Origin: Lobulomyces angularis
Lineage: Eukaryota > Chytridiomycota > Chytridiomycetes > Lobulomycetales > Lobulomycetaceae
Length of the DNA: 64,000 nt
Reading direction: 5' to 3'
Assembly: GCA_027604685.1 (NCBI GenBank)
Contig: JADHYX010000081.1
Location: 1 to 64,000, forward strand
Shown in pieces: positions 19,051-28,834 of the stretch. The notes under the pieces are model-generated. The model ran no database searches. It had not been told where the DNA came from and worked only from the letters and a program-made list of their open reading frames with translations. Both the position numbers and the translations under genes were made by a program. How positions within the stretch are numbered: position 1 is the first letter of the stretch; every line of letters starts with the position of its first letter.

Positions 19051-21018
19051 TTAATTTTTATATATTGTCATTGCATGATATTTATCATTGTTATTGTAAA
19101 TTTTGGCACTTTCCTTTCTGTATTTGTTATATTTTCCATTCATTATAAGACCTTTAATATCTACAGCATTCTCGTCAAATATATTAGATATTATTGAAGT
19201 TCTACTGTGATTCATCAAGTACTTTTCTGGACAAAATGGTCTAGATCTATAATTAAACATCAAGTTTTTATTATTTCTTTTATTGTATTTATTCATCGCT
19301 CTTATTACTTTAAGATCATATACTATCTTGTTACACATACTCATACATTGGCTAAATTTTTCGTAGAAACTATAACTTTCCATTATTGCAGGTGGTAATG
19401 TCTTTTTCATATCTACCATATCTTTATATAATTTCTCATTATCTAAGAAAGAAAAATTTTTTATTAATATATTGGAGATTATATACACAAAAAAACTTAT
19501 TTCTGTTTTATCTACTAATATAGCTATCTCCTCAATAAATGTTCTAACGGTAATATTTTCTCCGAAGACTTCTATAACATCACTGATTAATGTTTCATAT
19601 AATGTTTCTTTGTCAGATATAATCCTAGGATCGGAAAACTCATCTTTTATAGGATTAAATGCTATAAATTCATCAATAAGATTTCTAGTATCTAATATAT
19701 ATTGTTTGACAGAATCTTTATCAAACATTGTGTCATAAGATAATGTATTCATGAAACTGGATGCTTCATAATATTGATGTTGATAATTATTAATTAAATA
19801 ATCAAGGTTTACGTCCTTTTTCTTTATATGTGATATTTGGTAGTAAATATAGTTTATCATTGATTTACGACTATAACATTCATGCAAAACAGTATATTGA
19901 TAATACATAATATTCGAATATGTGTGTATTATTTTTATATATATTAGCTTATTTATAGTATTCAAGAGAATTCCGTTATCTACTAAGTCCTCCTTAGAAG
20001 ATTGTAATATCCTGTGTGTTCTATAATTATTATGAATAGTATTTTTAAATGTGTAAAGTATTAAGTTTTCAGAGTTTAATGTTAGTTTAGGATATCCACA
20101 ATATATTTTACTTGGTTCTTTTGGTGTCCAATAATTCATTACGAGTGTTCCATAAAAGGTTTCTGTTACATCCTCTGGACTATCTACATATACATTATGA
20201 TGTATAAGCTGTATTCTTTTCCCAATATAACAATATGATTTTACATAATTTGTAGTTCCATATTGTGTCTCCTCTAAAGTTTCTTTATCTACAAAACATT
20301 TTTCCATATATAGAATAAAAGGACATGAATATTCTACATTATAAACTTTTAACAATTCATCTACTAAGTTATAAAACGATATACAATTTTTAACATTGTT
20401 TATAATGTCTCTATTAACTCTATTTATAAGATCTTGATTTGATTCCTCTTTCAGAAATTGATATATAAGAAATATCGTTCTATCTTCATTATATATTATA
20501 TTGTTGAACACAATAATATCTTGTATAATCTTTTTTACTATATTTATTACTTTTTCCTTTATAATAAGAGATATTGTTTTTTCATTATTTTCTGTATATG
20601 GTTTTATTAAAGTTCTTATAATATTCAATTCACGCATAAGCTCTTTGATATGTTCAAGAAATATTATACGATCACGTAATATAGTATGTTGATTTCTTAA
20701 TTTTTTTCCTAGAAATGATAGTTTAACAATATGATTGCATCCACAATATATATCAATATCTGAATTCTCGAAATTCTTAACATGTAATGATTCTAATACA
20801 AATGATCCGCTTACAAAAGAGTTTGTTTTCTTCATGTTAGTAATTATATCTTCGTAATTGTCTCTAAATATATTTTCTAGTCTATTAGAGACATTAGAAT
20901 ATCTTAATAACAATATTCTATATGTATGAGAAACTATTTTAGAAACAGTAGACATATTTCTAACATCCTTATAACTGAGATAAGAGAATATTTTTGTAAT
21001 TATTTCAGGTATATCCAT
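19051..21018 (-). CDS. F-box / nucleotidyltransferase-like protein
   Basis: A 655-residue protein. Residues 1-40 match an F-box (IPEIITKIFSYLSYKDVRNM), the segment that binds Skp1 in SCF ubiquitin ligases. Next comes a nucleotidyltransferase-fold signature: VSGSFVLESL (G71, S72) and NSDIDIYCGC (D87, D89). Shared downstream motifs are IQLIHHNVY and LVMNYWTPKEP...CGYPKLTLN. The two Asp are intact; a third acid is not evident. The C-terminal 300 residues are helical and of unknown function. It is closest to the 43741 protein. An adaptor that brings an NTase-like domain to the host ubiquitin machinery is a reasonable hypothesis, not shown. Confidence 0.75.
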   Translation of the reverse strand: MDIPEIITKIFSYLSYKDVRNMSTVSKIVSHTYRILLLRYSNVSNRLENIFRDNYEDIITNMKKTNSFVSGSFVLESLHVKNFENSDIDIYCGCNHIVKLSFLGKKLRNQHTILRDRIIFLEHIKELMRELNIIRTLIKPYTENNEKTISLIIKEKVINIVKKIIQDIIVFNNIIYNEDRTIFLIYQFLKEESNQDLINRVNRDIINNVKNCISFYNLVDELLKVYNVEYSCPFILYMEKCFVDKETLEETQYGTTNYVKSYCYIGKRIQLIHHNVYVDSPEDVTETFYGTLVMNYWTPKEPSKIYCGYPKLTLNSENLILYTFKNTIHNNYRTHRILQSSKEDLVDNGILLNTINKLIYIKIIHTYSNIMYYQYTVLHECYSRKSMINYIYYQISHIKKKDVNLDYLINNYQHQYYEASSFMNTLSYDTMFDKDSVKQYILDTRNLIDEFIAFNPIKDEFSDPRIISDKETLYETLISDVIEVFGENITVRTFIEEIAILVDKTEISFFVYIISNILIKNFSFLDNEKLYKDMVDMKKTLPPAIMESYSFYEKFSQCMSMCNKIVYDLKVIRAMNKYNKRNNKNLMFNYRSRPFCPEKYLMNHSRTSIISNIFDENAVDIKGLIMNGKYNKYRKESAKIYNNNDKYHAMTIYKN

Positions 21019-21423
21019 TAATTAAATATAGATATATTAATATTAATTCCAATAATCTATGAAAAAGCAGAAAAGTCATTTATTTTAAATATAGTAGTTT
21101 CTTGAAAACATTATATTCTGTTAAAAAACAATCAACATGTAATATAGTATCAATTCTTTCTAAATTTTATATTAATATTCTATATGTATAATATCTAAAC
21201 GAATAAACATAAACTGGATTTATAATAATATTTAAATAACATAAAGTAAAAAAAAGTTATCTCACTAAAAATTTTAATTGATTATCAGAGCATATAAACA
21301 TTTATATAAATTATTTTTATCTTTTAGCATTATACACAGAAATTTAATATATATTATGTTTCGTGATATGACACATTTAGTAATATTTAATGCAGAATAT
21401 AATCGTTATTATTGTAAAACTAA
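21019..21423. other. Intergenic, about 400 bp, before repeat copy 4
   Basis: AT-rich, with no convincing gene. The right part (from about 21340) is the repeat-associated flank. A 73-codon frame crossing into the repeat is treated as chance. The promoter of the leftward F-box gene should be near 21020-21100. Confidence 0.5.
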
Positions 21424-21550
21424 AATTCATTTAAAAAAACTAAGTCAACTAAGAAAACTAAGTCCCCAAAAAAAATTTTTTTTTGATCAAGAAAACTAAG
21501 AAAACTAAGTCGCCCAATTTTTTAATTGATTTTTGTATGTTAAATATTTT
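21424..21550 (+). repeat. Dispersed repeat, copy 4 (type A, forward)
   Basis: Full type A copy: ATTCATTTAAAAAAACTAAG arm, CCCC then an A8/T9 core, CTAAG arm, CGCCC, then ATTGATTTTTGTATGTTAAA. Confidence 0.9.
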
Positions 21551-21683
21551 TCATATAAGCTGTTTATAGACGTTAATGTTATATATTATGTCTATTGTTG
21601 TTATTCTAGATCATCGGATGATATAAATCAAATTCTTATAACATGATTCACGAAAGTTTGTTTGAAATGTTAATGTATCAAAA
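21551..21683 (+). repeat. Spacer repeat between two elements (copy a)
   Basis: About 130 bp nearly identical to 26734-26865 and present in reverse at about 58091-58223. Key words are TATTATGTCTATTGTTGTTA, ATCATCGGATGATATAAATC and CACGAAAGTTTGTTTGAAAT. The spacer plus its two flanking elements make a compound unit of about 300 bp. Confidence 0.8.
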
Positions 21684-21794
21684 AATTCATTTAAAAAAAC
21701 TAGGTCAACTAAGAAAACTAGGTCCCCAAAAAATTTTTTTTTTGAGACCATAAAAACTGAGTCAGGAACAAAATTCAAAAAAATTAAATGAATT
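21684..21794 (+). repeat. Dispersed repeat, copy 5 (type B, forward)
   Basis: Type B: the same left arm and A-tract core, but a different right half (GAGACCATAAAAACTGAGTC) ending AAATTAAATGAATT. Its ends form a terminal inverted repeat, AATTCATTTAA with TTAAATGAATT, as in a MITE. The 427 bp up to 22221 show no gene. Confidence 0.85.
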
Positions 21795-22221
21795 GGTGAG
21801 ATACAATAAACGATATTTTATGATATAAAGGAACAGTCAAGGAAATAAAATAGACATCAAATGAAATACTAAATATAAGAAAGGGATGTTTGAATATTCT
21901 TTGTTCACTTGATTAATTATTTATCGAATTTGTAATCAAGAAGTTTATTCGTAATAAATTTTTATTTCATAATTTAATATAAATGTTATTCGTTCTCAAC
22001 TGTTTTCGATATAAAATACTCGAATAAAACAAAATCATTTGGATACATTTAGTATTTTCTATAGATAGGAAGTTTATTTAAAAGAGTAAAAGAAAATTCA
22101 TATTACAGCTAACTATTTAAGATATATATAGTATATATATTAGACCAAGATAAATTGATAAATACTAGATAATTAAAATCTTTTCATAATAAGTCAATAG
22201 TTCAGTATACATGAGATAACA

Positions 22222-25200
22222 ATGAAGATTAGTCCACAGGATGATCGTTCAAGGACAGAAAGTGACAAACCAAAGGTACAAAAAGAAAACTCGGATAGAC
22301 AAAGAAAGGCCAGAAAAGTATTGATTATATGTGTATCAATGATTATATGTGGAGTAGCAGTTGGATTAGGTCTTGGATTCGGACTACAGAACAAAAATGC
22401 AATTAATACAGAGAGTATAAGTGCTGATTATACAGAATATGATATGGATCAAGTTCCAGTAGAGGTTGGTAATGATGCAGTATTTAATTTATTTATCAAT
22501 ACGTCTTATTCCACATCAAACTTGACTTACTATTTTAACAATGATATAAATAGTAATATAATAGTGATTTCTGGCAATACATATTCATTTAACAAGCATA
22601 TTGATACAGACACGGATATAAGAAATGTTAGTATAATAATAAATGGAATATTAAATACTTATTTGGTTAATTACTATAAATATGCATCTACCTTAAGAGT
22701 GCCTGAAATAGTATCTTGTGATGGATTTGAATTTACATTTACTGAACCAATGGAAATAAATCAGACTATATATTCTAGTAGAAGCTACACAAATTGCATA
22801 TCATTACCAGCTAATATAACATCTATTATAAACTCCACTAGCTATATATTAACACCTGTAGGTTATGATGACATGTATCAAACTGTGAATATTAATTACA
22901 CAATGTTATCTACTAACTCGAGCTTGGTGAAAAAAGATGTAGATGTTCAATTTGACTTCAAGTACTTTGAAAAAATTGAATTTAGTGAATCATTATCTCA
23001 AACTGGTGGCACAGATAAGATTACTACTACATTATCTTTAGATATGAATAGTGTAACCGTGGTTAACTTTGTATTAATAAAAATCCTGGATGTGGTAACA
23101 GGATTCAGATTTTATTTCGACTCTAATTTGGATATAATTTACATAGGAACTATAACAGTAGATTCTGTACAAAGATATTCAAAACACATAGAGTTAGCAC
23201 CTCAAACTATGTATATACCGATACCTGGTACTATCTTAAAGGTTCCAGTAAAAGTTACATATGGTTTATCAGCTTCATTAACTTTGCATAGTACAATGAT
23301 ATATACTAGTAAAATAACTTTGAAGGCTCATCCAATAATCGATATAAGTTTTAGTATTATTAATGATAAGGGAACAATGGATTATAATAATAAAGGAATA
23401 GGTATTAATATGCCTATGAATGGTATTTCATATATGTGTTCTGCATCTTTTACATTCAATCCTTACCTAAAAATAGGTCCTGTTATTAACATTCCAGATT
23501 TCATACTAAAACTATTGTCTATAAATACAAAGCCGGAAATTATCATAGGAGTTGTATATAATTTAGATATATCAATACCTGGAAATTGCGGTGGCTGTAC
23601 AATGGATATGATATCTAATATATATGAGGAAGTAATTGTAAATAAAAACAATTATAAAACTTCAAAAATGGATATTATAATATTATCACAAAAGCCATCC
23701 TCTTGTATATCAATTCCCGATGGTTGGAAATCTAATCCAGTAATACAACTATGTGCAAATTGTAATTTAACAACATCTACAACTGATCATATGTCAATTT
23801 CAAATATAAGTTCTACAACAACCTCTACTTCCAGTCAAAGAATAGATGATAGTTACACACCTATCTCTACTATTCGCTTCGTTAATGGTAGTGAGGTAAA
23901 GAGAGAATATATTAATCCATGTCCACTTACTTGTAAATATGGTTGTAATGCAAATAAAACTTGTATATGCCCTGATGGATGTAATGGCACTTGCAATTAT
24001 GATGGTAGCTGTAACTGCGCAGATAATTGTATGGGTAGTTCATTATCAAATGGCACATTTATTTGCACTACTTGCAAAGGAGGACCTTGTGCTAATAAAG
24101 GATACTATAAAGGTAGGTGTTATTGTCCTAGCTGTAAAAATGGTTGTGATCAAGATGGAATGTGTATATGTTCCAGCGACTGCAAATATGGTTGTGATGA
24201 ATATGGTAAATGTAAATGTAGTGGTTGTTACAGATGTTCTGAAGATGGTGCTAAATGTTGTAATGATTGTGAAAATGGGTGTGATAATGATGGAAAGTGT
24301 ATATGTCCATCAACGTGTACAGGTATATGCAAGGATGATGGAGTATGTTGTGAGGGAAAATACAATGGGTATGATCCTAATACTAATTCTTGTATATCAT
24401 GTAAATATGGATTTGATAATATGTTAAAAAAATGTAAATGTAACGTCGAATGTAATAATAACTGTGATGATTATGGTGAATGTTGTAACGAAAATTGCAA
24501 ATATGGATGTACTAATGGAAAATATACTGGATATTGTACTCCGGATGTAAATATTACTTCTTTTGATTTCTCAAAAAAATCTATTGATTTGAAAGATGGT
24601 AGTATATGCAATTTTAATTGTGTAAAAAACTTGTGTGATTCCAAAAGCAATAAATGTTGTCAATATAAATGTAATAGTGCTTGCAACGAAGACGGAACAT
24701 GTTTTTGCTCAAATAAGTGTCTATATGGCTGTGATGATACTGGAAATTGTAAATGTGCTGAAAATTGTAAAAATAATTGTAATATTGATAGAAATGTTGG
24801 AAGAGGAGAGTGTTGTAAAAATTGTACAAATGGATGTTATAAAAGCTATTATACTAGCGATATTCAATGTAATTGTCCACGTGAATGTCAAAATGGCTGT
24901 AATGATAAAGGTCAATGTTATCCTCAGTGGTGTTCTAATGGATATAATGAAAACGGTACATGTGTTTGTCCTAAAAACTTTCCTTATGGTTGTAACAAAA
25001 ATGGTAATCCTTTGTGTAACCCTAGATGTGAATATGAATGTGAAGGAGATAAGAATAATATATTAGGACTCAGTATTTGTAGATGTTCTTCTAATTGTAC
25101 TAACGGGTGTAATAAGTATGGAAAATGTTGTAATACAAATTGTGGATATGGACCACAATCGTGTGACATAAATGGTAATTGTGATGTGAAAGATAAATAT

Positions 25201-25875
25201 GGTAACAAACTTGATTGTGAAAATGGATACAGTGACGATGGGATATGTGAATGTGCGAATATTTATGACACAGGATGTAATAATGTCGGCATTCCTTGCA
25301 AGGAAGATTGTGAACATGGATGTGCTGATAATGAACATAATTCATATTGGAATAAGGAATTTAAAGAATGTTGTCCAAGTGGATGTAAAAAAGGCTGCAG
25401 TTCTCTTCCTGATAAGAATACATATTGTACATGTTTTAAATGTAAACAAAATAACGATAAGTCTACTCCTCTTTTATACGAAAATGGAATGGATAAGGTA
25501 TATGAATTATGTGACAGCATAGGAGATAAATGTTACTGTCCATGTTATTGTATCTTTGGGTGTGAAGAAGATGGAACATGTATAAAAGGTAACACTATCA
25601 ATTGCAATAAATGGAACTACATGGGTGAATGTACTAGCTATAACAGTCTAAGTAGTAATTGTGAAACTGCGTCTCGTAGTACAGTTGGAGATTGTTGCCC
25701 TACTTGGTGTAGTACTGGTAGCTGCACGAATGAAGGAATCTGCTGTAACTCAGGATGTAATGGAGGATGCAAAGAAGATGGAGTATGTTGGTATGATAGT
25801 AAAATATGGTACGATGTGTACTATGATGGACAAAATACTAATAGCAAACTTAAATGTCCAAGATATTTTATATAA
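22222..25875 (+). CDS. Large type II membrane protein with Cys-rich EGF-like repeats
   Basis: A 1217-residue protein. Residues 1-30 are a basic cytoplasmic tail (RQRKARK), and about 31-54 is a Gly-rich membrane helix (VLIICVSMIICGVAVGLGLG). Residues about 60-530 are a beta-rich, Asn/Thr-rich ectodomain with many N-glycosylation sequons. A short Ser/Thr linker follows at about 530-560. From about 570 to the end are dozens of short cysteine repeats of the type CKYGCDEYGKCKC, resembling tenascin/EGF-like modules. It is probably displayed on a host or virion membrane with a disulfide-rich stalk for attachment. The family is not recognised. This is the second largest gene in the window and lies between two repeat-rich gaps. 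Confidence 0.8.
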   Translation: MKISPQDDRSRTESDKPKVQKENSDRQRKARKVLIICVSMIICGVAVGLGLGFGLQNKNAINTESISADYTEYDMDQVPVEVGNDAVFNLFINTSYSTSNLTYYFNNDINSNIIVISGNTYSFNKHIDTDTDIRNVSIIINGILNTYLVNYYKYASTLRVPEIVSCDGFEFTFTEPMEINQTIYSSRSYTNCISLPANITSIINSTSYILTPVGYDDMYQTVNINYTMLSTNSSLVKKDVDVQFDFKYFEKIEFSESLSQTGGTDKITTTLSLDMNSVTVVNFVLIKILDVVTGFRFYFDSNLDIIYIGTITVDSVQRYSKHIELAPQTMYIPIPGTILKVPVKVTYGLSASLTLHSTMIYTSKITLKAHPIIDISFSIINDKGTMDYNNKGIGINMPMNGISYMCSASFTFNPYLKIGPVINIPDFILKLLSINTKPEIIIGVVYNLDISIPGNCGGCTMDMISNIYEEVIVNKNNYKTSKMDIIILSQKPSSCISIPDGWKSNPVIQLCANCNLTTSTTDHMSISNISSTTTSTSSQRIDDSYTPISTIRFVNGSEVKREYINPCPLTCKYGCNANKTCICPDGCNGTCNYDGSCNCADNCMGSSLSNGTFICTTCKGGPCANKGYYKGRCYCPSCKNGCDQDGMCICSSDCKYGCDEYGKCKCSGCYRCSEDGAKCCNDCENGCDNDGKCICPSTCTGICKDDGVCCEGKYNGYDPNTNSCISCKYGFDNMLKKCKCNVECNNNCDDYGECCNENCKYGCTNGKYTGYCTPDVNITSFDFSKKSIDLKDGSICNFNCVKNLCDSKSNKCCQYKCNSACNEDGTCFCSNKCLYGCDDTGNCKCAENCKNNCNIDRNVGRGECCKNCTNGCYKSYYTSDIQCNCPRECQNGCNDKGQCYPQWCSNGYNENGTCVCPKNFPYGCNKNGNPLCNPRCEYECEGDKNNILGLSICRCSSNCTNGCNKYGKCCNTNCGYGPQSCDINGNCDVKDKYGNKLDCENGYSDDGICECANIYDTGCNNVGIPCKEDCEHGCADNEHNSYWNKEFKECCPSGCKKGCSSLPDKNTYCTCFKCKQNNDKSTPLLYENGMDKVYELCDSIGDKCYCPCYCIFGCEEDGTCIKGNTINCNKWNYMGECTSYNSLSSNCETASRSTVGDCCPTWCSTGSCTNEGICCNSGCNGGCKEDGVCWYDSKIWYDVYYDGQNTNSKLKCPRYFI

Positions 25876-25928
25876 TATTAAAGTTAGTTTTTTCCAATAA
25901 TGTATATATCAATTGTAAATAGCTTATA

Positions 25929-25943
25929 ATTTTTTTTTAAAAT
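25929..25943. terminator. T/A palindrome after EGF-like gene
   Basis: ATTTTTTTTTAAAAT lies about 54 bp after the stop at 25875. Confidence 0.35.
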
Positions 25944-26164
25944 AATAATAACCAAGAAGCTAAAATCCAAATATAATATGCATATTCTTTTCATTAAATT
26001 CAATGCGAATTTATTTAACATTAATATAATAACTTTTTATATGAAAACTACTTCGATAAAAATACTATTTATTTTGATTTCTGTCTTTCAAAGCTATATA
26101 TTCTTTACGGTATAAAATGTTCTTAATAGAGTCAAAATATATTTTTGTTAGAACTAGTAGACTT

Positions 26165-26271
26165 GATTCATTTAATTTTTCTTAATTTTAACAAAAACTA
26201 GGTCCCCAAAAATTTTTTCTAAGACTATAAAAACTAAGTCAGAGACAAAATTCAAAATAATTAAATGAATT
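26165..26271 (+). repeat. Dispersed repeat, copy 6 (type B, diverged)
   Basis: The terminal inverted repeat is ATTCATTTAA...TTAAATGAAT. The core is shortened (CCCCAAAAATTTTTT), and the right half ACTAAGTCAGAGACAAAATT is typical of type B. The left arm has lost its CTAAG units. The stretch 25944-26164 shows no gene. Confidence 0.75.
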
Positions 26272-26384
26272 CATCATTTGGTAATAATTGTATTTTTCGA
26301 TACTAATTTAGATTTATTATTTTCAATCTACGAGAATAAAACATGTTATTTATAACTATATAATATTAATACCACTAACTGTCT

Positions 26385-26494
26385 AATCATTTAAAAAAAC
26401 TCTCTTGACTAAGAAAGCTAGATCCCCAAAAAAATTTTTTTTTGAGATTACGAAAACTAAGTCAGGAACAAAATCAAGAAAAATTAAATGAATT
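26385..26494 (+). repeat. Dispersed repeat, copy 7 (type B)
   Basis: Type B element with A7/T9 core and AAATTAAATGAAT end. With copy 6 and the spacer 26272-26384 it forms a tandem of about 220-bp units. The spacer words TTTACGAGAAT and TATATAATATTAATA recur at 26495-26608. Confidence 0.8.
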
Positions 26495-26608
26495 TGTTAT
26501 TTAAGTATAATGGTATTTTGTGATATTAAATTATTTGAGTAAGTCTCTATTTACGAGAATGAAATATCTCATTCATGATCATATAATATTAATATCAATG
26601 GACACCGA

Positions 26609-26733
26609 GTCATTTAAAAAAACCGGTCAATTAAGAAAACTAAGTCCCCAAAAAAAAATTTTTTTTTGACTAAGAAACTAAGAAAACTAAGTCGCCGAAA
26701 TTTTAAACTGATTTTTGTGAATTAAATATTTTT
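26609..26733 (+). repeat. Dispersed repeat, copy 8 (type A)
   Basis: Type A copy with A9/T9 core, a slightly altered left arm (ACCGGTCAATTAAG) and the usual AAGTCGCCGAA and ACTGATTTTTGTGAATTAAA right end. Confidence 0.88.
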
Positions 26734-26865
26734 CTCACAGGCTATTTATAGATGTTAATGTCGTATATTATGTCTATTGTTGTTATTCTAGATCATCGGA
26801 TGATATAAATCAAATTCTTATAACATGGTTCACGAAAGTTTGTTTGAAATGTTAATGTATCAAAA
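26734..26865 (+). repeat. Spacer repeat between two elements (copy b)
   Basis: Near-identical to 21551-21683, so the compound unit 21424-21794 and this one share a recent common origin. Confidence 0.82.
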
Positions 26866-26993
26866 AATTCATTTAAAAAAACTAGGTCAACTAAGAAAAC
26901 TAAGTCCCCAAAAAAAATTTTTTTTTGACTAAGAAAACTAAGAAAACTAAGTCGGCACTTTTTTTAACTGATTTTTGTAGACTAAATATTTTT
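26866..26993 (+). repeat. Dispersed repeat, copy 9 (type A)
   Basis: Type A copy: ATTCATTTAAAAAAACTAGG left arm, A8/T9 core, CTAAG right arm, AAGTCGGCAC, then ACTGATTTTTGTAGACTAAA. Confidence 0.88.
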
Positions 26994-27077
26994 TTATGTA
27001 TTTTCTTTTAACCTTTATTACTGTGTAATGTACTTAACTTGTAAGAATAATTCTTTATATAATTAATAATATCAAGT

Positions 27078-27293
27078 ATGTATATGAAATATGATAACAA
27101 TTGTGATATAAAACGTTATACTTTGCAAATTAATGTATTTTTATGTATAAAAAGTGATGAAATTATTAAAGCAAGAGATAATATAGATTTATTAATTTAT
27201 ATAAGTGACATAAAATCTAACTATACTGTCTTTAAGGAGAAACTACTAAAGTATATAGAAAATAAAGAACAATATCTAATTACAATTTTTTAA
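27078..27293 (+). CDS. Small hypothetical ORF, doubtful
   Basis: A 71-codon frame with an ATG, ending TYITIF-like without recognised motif. The hydrophobic-plus-charged composition looks protein-like, but it lies directly behind a repeat cluster and could be a gene remnant. No clear 3' palindrome follows within 60 bp. Confidence 0.3.
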   Translation: MYMKYDNNCDIKRYTLQINVFLCIKSDEIIKARDNIDLLIYISDIKSNYTVFKEKLLKYIENKEQYLITIF

Positions 27294-27458
27294 AATGTAT
27301 ATTATCCTTGTAAGAATATTGAGATGACTAACTGTTTTAATTTTAAATTTATATTCTTAATTGTCTAAAATTAAAGCAATATATTTAATACACTTTAATA
27401 CACGTCACTAAATGATTTAGTTTTATTGTATAAATACTTTATAATATACAATAACATC

Positions 27459-28742
27459 ATGTTGATAAAAGAGCAATTAAAGAAGGTGAAGAGTGATATA
27501 TTAAGAATAACGAACGAATCTGAGACTGGTTTAACAACTTTTATTATATATAACTATGATCAGGGATGGTTATCTTTTTGTGATAGTGGATTCACAGAAA
27601 TGATTGAGGAAGATCAAATTAATATTCTTGAAAGTCTAAATAATAAATATGACAATATATTATCATCTCGTCTATATCTTGCTGAGTTATACGCAATACT
27701 GGAAAATTTTAATGGAGCTCATAATATTTTAACATATGTACTTGAAAGTAAATTGATAGATAAAATTGATAGTAGTTATATCAAAAGTCTTAAGAATAAG
27801 AAAGATATGTTTGATAAACTTACAAGAGATAAGTTAGACATGAATATAAGAAACTATAGTCAATGCGTAAATTCAGGAAAATATATAATTCCAACATATG
27901 TAAAATATTCCATCAATGATAGTAAAATCATTAGTAAAGAATGTAGCAATTTTGATACTAACTATGATTATAATCTAATAAAAAGATATATAAGTATACA
28001 AACTAATCTAGTTGAAAACATAATCGATATAAATTCTGATTCACAAGATGTAATAACTAAATTAGGTTATTATACATCAATTTTGCCTGATGATATTAAT
28101 AATTCTCAACAAGTCGTTGATATATTAAAACAAACCAACGACGTATATGACACATTCTATAATAATATAACTATAAAAGATATACAAGATATTCATAGAA
28201 ATATAATAGGCAAACATGTAATAAACCAACATAGATTAGACAATGGACAAATTAATAAGTTCTTTATTAACAAAGGAGAATGGAGATGTATATTAGTATA
28301 TTGTGCTAATCCTAGACCAGTATTATTCAAAAATCCTCTGTATATCGATGAGAAAATGAATAGATTTGTACATAAATATAATAGTCTCAAAGATACAGAT
28401 GTTAATCCATGGTTGTTAGCTGCATGGGTACACTATAATTTTATTATCATTCATCCTTTTAGTGATGGAAATGGAAGAGTTGTTAGAATATTAGCATCCA
28501 TACCTCTAAAAAAGATTAATCAAAATTTAATAATTAATATTATTAATGAAAAAAAATATTATTATTATAAAGCATTAGATGAAGTAACTAAAACTAAAAA
28601 CTTGATTCCATTAGCATTAGAACTTTATAGACAAACAAAAGAAACGTATAAATATGTTTTAACTATACCAGAACCATCATTAGAATATTATAGTAAAGTA
28701 GCTAATGATCCAGAGTATAATACTACTAAGAAACTATTTTAA
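27459..28742 (+). CDS. Fic-domain protein with autoinhibitory motif (FICD-like)
   Basis: A 427-residue protein. The Fic active site HPFSDGNGRVVR (about 332-343) matches HPFx(D/N)GNGRxxR, including the catalytic His, for transfer of AMP (or another nucleotide) to a protein hydroxyl. Upstream, TNLVEN (about 182-187) matches the inhibitory (S/T)xxxE(G/N) motif that blocks ATP in class II Fic proteins. The N-terminal 110 residues look like tetratricopeptide-type helices (LYLAELYAILENFNGAHNIL), as in animal FICD. There is no membrane anchor. The frame extends upstream only to a TTG, so the ATG at 27459 is chosen. A probable paralogue starts at 63576. The target is unknown; host protein AMPylation is inferred. 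Confidence 0.85.
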   Translation: MLIKEQLKKVKSDILRITNESETGLTTFIIYNYDQGWLSFCDSGFTEMIEEDQINILESLNNKYDNILSSRLYLAELYAILENFNGAHNILTYVLESKLIDKIDSSYIKSLKNKKDMFDKLTRDKLDMNIRNYSQCVNSGKYIIPTYVKYSINDSKIISKECSNFDTNYDYNLIKRYISIQTNLVENIIDINSDSQDVITKLGYYTSILPDDINNSQQVVDILKQTNDVYDTFYNNITIKDIQDIHRNIIGKHVINQHRLDNGQINKFFINKGEWRCILVYCANPRPVLFKNPLYIDEKMNRFVHKYNSLKDTDVNPWLLAAWVHYNFIIIHPFSDGNGRVVRILASIPLKKINQNLIINIINEKKYYYYKALDEVTKTKNLIPLALELYRQTKETYKYVLTIPEPSLEYYSKVANDPEYNTTKKLF

Positions 28743-28773
28743 TTATATATTTTCCAAGTATTAATTCCCATTA

Positions 28774-28788
28774 TTCTTTTTAAAAGAT
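28774..28788. terminator. T/A palindrome after Fic gene
   Basis: TTCTTTTTAAAAGAT lies about 32 bp after the stop at 28742. Confidence 0.45.
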
Positions 28789-28820
28789 GTCTGGATTATA
28801 GTATACATTACATATATGTA

Positions 28821-28834
28821 AAAATTTTTTAAAA
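28821..28834. terminator. T/A palindrome overlapping stop of 28829 gene
   Basis: AAAATTTTTTAAAA contains the stop codon of the leftward gene ending at 28829. The convergent pair here has two separate palindromes. Confidence 0.4.

Noticed and set aside
21278..21499. 73-codon frame on the plus strand
   Set aside because: Its C-terminal third is repeat copy 4, so it is very unlikely to be a gene.
24635..25066. Long overlapping frames on both strands inside the EGF-like gene (also 23939-24427, 25063-25345)
   Set aside because: They are frame shadows of the periodic TGT/GGT-rich cysteine repeat; their translations are low-complexity and lack starts in context.
26165..26993. Repeat cluster as a CRISPR array
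   Set aside because: Repeats are over 100 bp, diverged, in mixed types, with spacers related to each other and no cas genes; the setting is eukaryotic viral.
27426..27458. Upstream extension of the Fic gene, and likewise of the genes at 43741, 51333, 52672, 53081 and 62450
   Set aside because: These extensions begin at TTG. In each case an in-frame ATG gives the start expected from a paralogue, family or domain boundary.
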